NCBI GenBank assembly: GCA_030448085.1 | Contig: JAUJNU010000059.1 | Location: 1-7,995 of the forward strand | DNA length: 7,995 nt | Origin: Actinomycetota bacterium | GTDB lineage: Bacteria; Actinomycetota; UBA4738; CADDZG01; WHSQ01 | Reading direction: 5' to 3' | Shown: positions 6,512-7,995 of the stretch, piece after piece | Position numbering within the stretch: the stretch's first letter is position 1 | How the letters are laid out: every line of letters begins with the position of its first letter | Program-made: the position numbers and the translations under genes | Notes under the pieces: model-generated | Database searches by the model: none | The model's input: the letters and a program-made list of their open reading frames with translations, nothing else | Told to the model about the DNA's origin: nothing

Positions 6512-7681
6512 GTGGCGGATAACCCGGCCGAGCTCTGGGCGGTCCGGGCCTCGGCCCGAATCGGGTTGGCCGCCGCCATGGAGGCCGTCTGGAGCGAGGG
6601 CCACGCCGCCCTTCCGCTCGACGAGCACGTCTCCGACACGGAGACGGAGCGTCTGCTGAGCGAGCTTCGCCCGGCCCGCATCCTCGAACTCGGCGAGGTG
6701 CGCCTTCTGGAGGGGGGCGTCCCGGTGGAGCCGGGCACGGCCCTCGTGATCCCCACCTCGGGCACGGCAGGGGCCGCCAAGGGGGTGGAGCTGAGCCACG
6801 CTGCTCTGAGAGCGGCTGCGGAGGCCTCGCTGCAGAGACTGGGGGCCACGCCCGGCGACCCCTGGCTCTGCTCCCTTCCGCTCGGCCACGTCGCAGGCCT
6901 CATGACCTTGATCAGGTCGCGGGCGTCCGGGGTGGAGCCGCTGATCCGGGAAGGCTTCGAACCGCGTGACTTCGCAGGCTCAGAGGCCGCGTTCACATCG
7001 CTGGTCCCGACGATGCTGTGGCGTCTGCTCGAGGAGGGAGTAGACCTGTCCGGCTTCAAGGCGATCCTTCTGGGCGGCTCGGGCTCAGGCCCGGGCTTGT
7101 TGCAGCGGGCCCGCGACCGAGGGGCCAATGTCGTCGTTACCTACGGCATGACCGAGACCTGCGGAGGCGTCGTGTACGACGGGACCGCCCTAGAGGGCAC
7201 CCGGGTGGCGCTCGATGAGGACGGCCTCATCCGTCTCGGCGGACCCACCTTGATGAACGGGTATCGCCTCCGACCGGAGTCCACCCACGCCGTCCTCCGG
7301 GACGGGTGGTTCCGCACCTCGGACGTCGGCTCCACCGACTCCGCCGGCAGGTTGAAGGTCCTCGGCCGCGCCGACGACGTCATCGTCACCGGCGGGCTCA
7401 AGGTGCATCCCATGGAGGTGGAGCAGGCCCTGGAGGCGCGGCCCGAGGTGAGGGAGGCGCTGGTCTCCGGGGAGCCGGATGAGGAGTGGGGCATGCGGGT
7501 GGTGGCTCGGGTCGTCCCAGCCGGTGAGGTGAACCCCAGCCGGCTGATAGATGTCTTGAAGGGCGAGCTCCCCGGCTTCAAGGTCCCCAAGGAGATCAAG
7601 CTGGTCGATGCCCTCCCCAGGACCGAGGCAGGGAAGCCGATCCGGGGGCCGAACCTTGAATCCAGAGGGGAGTCGTTGTAG
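6512..7681 (+). CDS. menE: o-Succinylbenzoate-CoA ligase
   Basis: This ANL-superfamily enzyme activates o-succinylbenzoate with ATP, through an acyl-adenylate, to OSB-CoA. It has 389 residues from GTG 6512 ([11 protein letters not shown]); the frame fits, but no clear ribosome binding site precedes it, so a slightly different start or a leaderless message is possible. Adenylation motifs appear in order: phosphate loop [11 protein letters not shown] (81-91), SLPLGHVAG (121-129), the ATP-binding YGMTET (211-216), GWFRTSDVG (265-273), the hinge region [20 protein letters not shown] (285-304), and [11 protein letters not shown] (369-379) with the catalytic Lys375. It is shorter than general acyl-CoA ligases (about 500), mainly through a reduced amino region, which is usual for MenE. 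It diverges from menB, and its product is the MenB substrate. Confidence 0.93.
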   Translation: MADNPAELWAVRASARIGLAAAMEAVWSEGHAALPLDEHVSDTETERLLSELRPARILELGEVRLLEGGVPVEPGTALVIPTSGTAGAAKGVELSHAALRAAAEASLQRLGATPGDPWLCSLPLGHVAGLMTLIRSRASGVEPLIREGFEPRDFAGSEAAFTSLVPTMLWRLLEEGVDLSGFKAILLGGSGSGPGLLQRARDRGANVVVTYGMTETCGGVVYDGTALEGTRVALDEDGLIRLGGPTLMNGYRLRPESTHAVLRDGWFRTSDVGSTDSAGRLKVLGRADDVIVTGGLKVHPMEVEQALEARPEVREALVSGEPDEEWGMRVVARVVPAGEVNPSRLIDVLKGELPGFKVPKEIKLVDALPRTEAGKPIRGPNLESRGESL

Positions 7682-7726
7682 CTGACGATGTTGGTCAGAA
7701 TAGGAACAGTTTCGAGATCCGTTAGA

Positions 7727-7731
7727 GGAGG
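7727..7731 (+). promoter_or_regulatory. Strong ribosome binding site deciding the downstream start
   Basis: GGAGG, within AGAGGAGG, stands six bases before ATG 7738 but directly abuts another in-frame ATG at 7732. The spacing selects 7738. It is the clearest Shine-Dalgarno sequence in the window. The 56-base gap after menE (7682-7737) otherwise holds only a small CTGAC/GTCAG hairpin (7682-7698), and I see no terminator or convincing promoter there. Confidence 0.7.
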
Positions 7732-7737
7732 ATGAAG

Positions 7738-7995
7738 ATGGTTGAGGGTTCGTCCGCAAAGAGTCTTTCCAAGAAGAAGCTGGGCCTGGTCGGCCTGGCT
7801 CTGAGTGCCGCCATGATCTTTCCGGGGGTCGCACACGGCGACACCTTCGGTGTCCGTGCCACAGGCGGTGACGACTGGGACCCCTCCTACCGCCACGTCG
7901 TCAAGGGCCGCCGGATCGTTGGGAAGAACCCCACCAGCCGGAGCCACGACGTCAAGGCCTACGGGGGCACCTGGAGCAAGTACGAGTTCCTCTCT
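7738..7995 (+). CDS. Unidentified secreted protein, 5' part
   Basis: An open frame of 86 codons runs off the right edge. The first 34 residues look like a Sec signal peptide: a basic region ending SLSKKK (9-14), a hydrophobic core LGLVGLALSAAMIF (15-28), then PGVAHG with probable cleavage after AHG (34) or VA (32). The mature part (DTFGVRATGGDDWDPSYRHVVKG and on) is polar, with several Trp, Tyr, Asp and Lys residues and no Cys so far. I recognise no family. It does not look like a menaquinone gene and has its own strong ribosome binding site, so it probably begins a separate unit, though read-through from menE is possible. Confidence 0.75.
   Translation, partial: MVEGSSAKSLSKKKLGLVGLALSAAMIFPGVAHGDTFGVRATGGDDWDPSYRHVVKGRRIVGKNPTSRSHDVKAYGGTWSKYEFLS

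Noticed and set aside
5635..7128. Leftward open frame of 497 codons across menE and menB
   Set aside because: It runs antisense to menE and out of frame with menB, has Arg/Pro/Ser-rich low-complexity composition, and spans the intergenic gap. It is a GC-rich shadow frame.
7682..7698. CTGAC/GTCAG hairpin after menE as a terminator
   Set aside because: The stem has only five pairs with a seven-base loop and no following T run, too weak to call.
1..7995. CRISPR array, tRNA, rRNA, insertion sequence or phage genes
   Set aside because: I saw no regular spacer-repeat array, tRNA-like fold, transposase motif or terminal inverted repeat. The window is almost fully occupied by menaquinone genes.

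Overview
The window is a high-GC bacterial locus that carries most of the classical (o-succinylbenzoate) menaquinone pathway. The GC content, frequent GTG starts, stop/start overlaps and the protein style (an actinobacterial-type MenD amino terminus, MenB, short MenC) suggest an uncultured or poorly known member of the Actinomycetota. This placement is an inference from sequence character alone.

Layout, left to right. The 3' end of an unidentified gene (2-262, +) overlaps menG (259-942, +, demethylmenaquinone methyltransferase) by an ATGA. menF (944-2146, +, isochorismate synthase) follows at once and meets menD tail to tail, with 35 bases of overlap. A leftward unit then reads, in its own direction, menB (6455-5643), menA (5638-4785), menC (4797-3881) and menD (3884-2112), with spacings of a few bases or small overlaps. 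menE (6512-7681, +) diverges from menB across a 56-base gap that contains a repeated octamer. After menE, a well-marked ribosome binding site starts an unrelated, apparently secreted protein (from 7738) that runs off the window.

Together MenF (chorismate to isochorismate), MenD (to SEPHCHC), MenC (to o-succinylbenzoate), MenE (to OSB-CoA), MenB (to DHNA-CoA), MenA (prenylation) and MenG (methylation) make almost the whole route. MenH and the DHNA-CoA thioesterase are not in the window.

The main anomaly is menC. Its protein is recognisable from end to end, but the pieces lie in all three leftward frames and are joined by at least nine small indels, many of them in runs of C, G or T. The last helix of menA carries one more. 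All suspected indels lie between about 4058 and 4817, while every other complete gene is intact. A locally poor consensus sequence is the simplest explanation, and a recently broken menC is the alternative. I found no convincing novel system: this is a core metabolic locus with one damaged or mis-sequenced gene.
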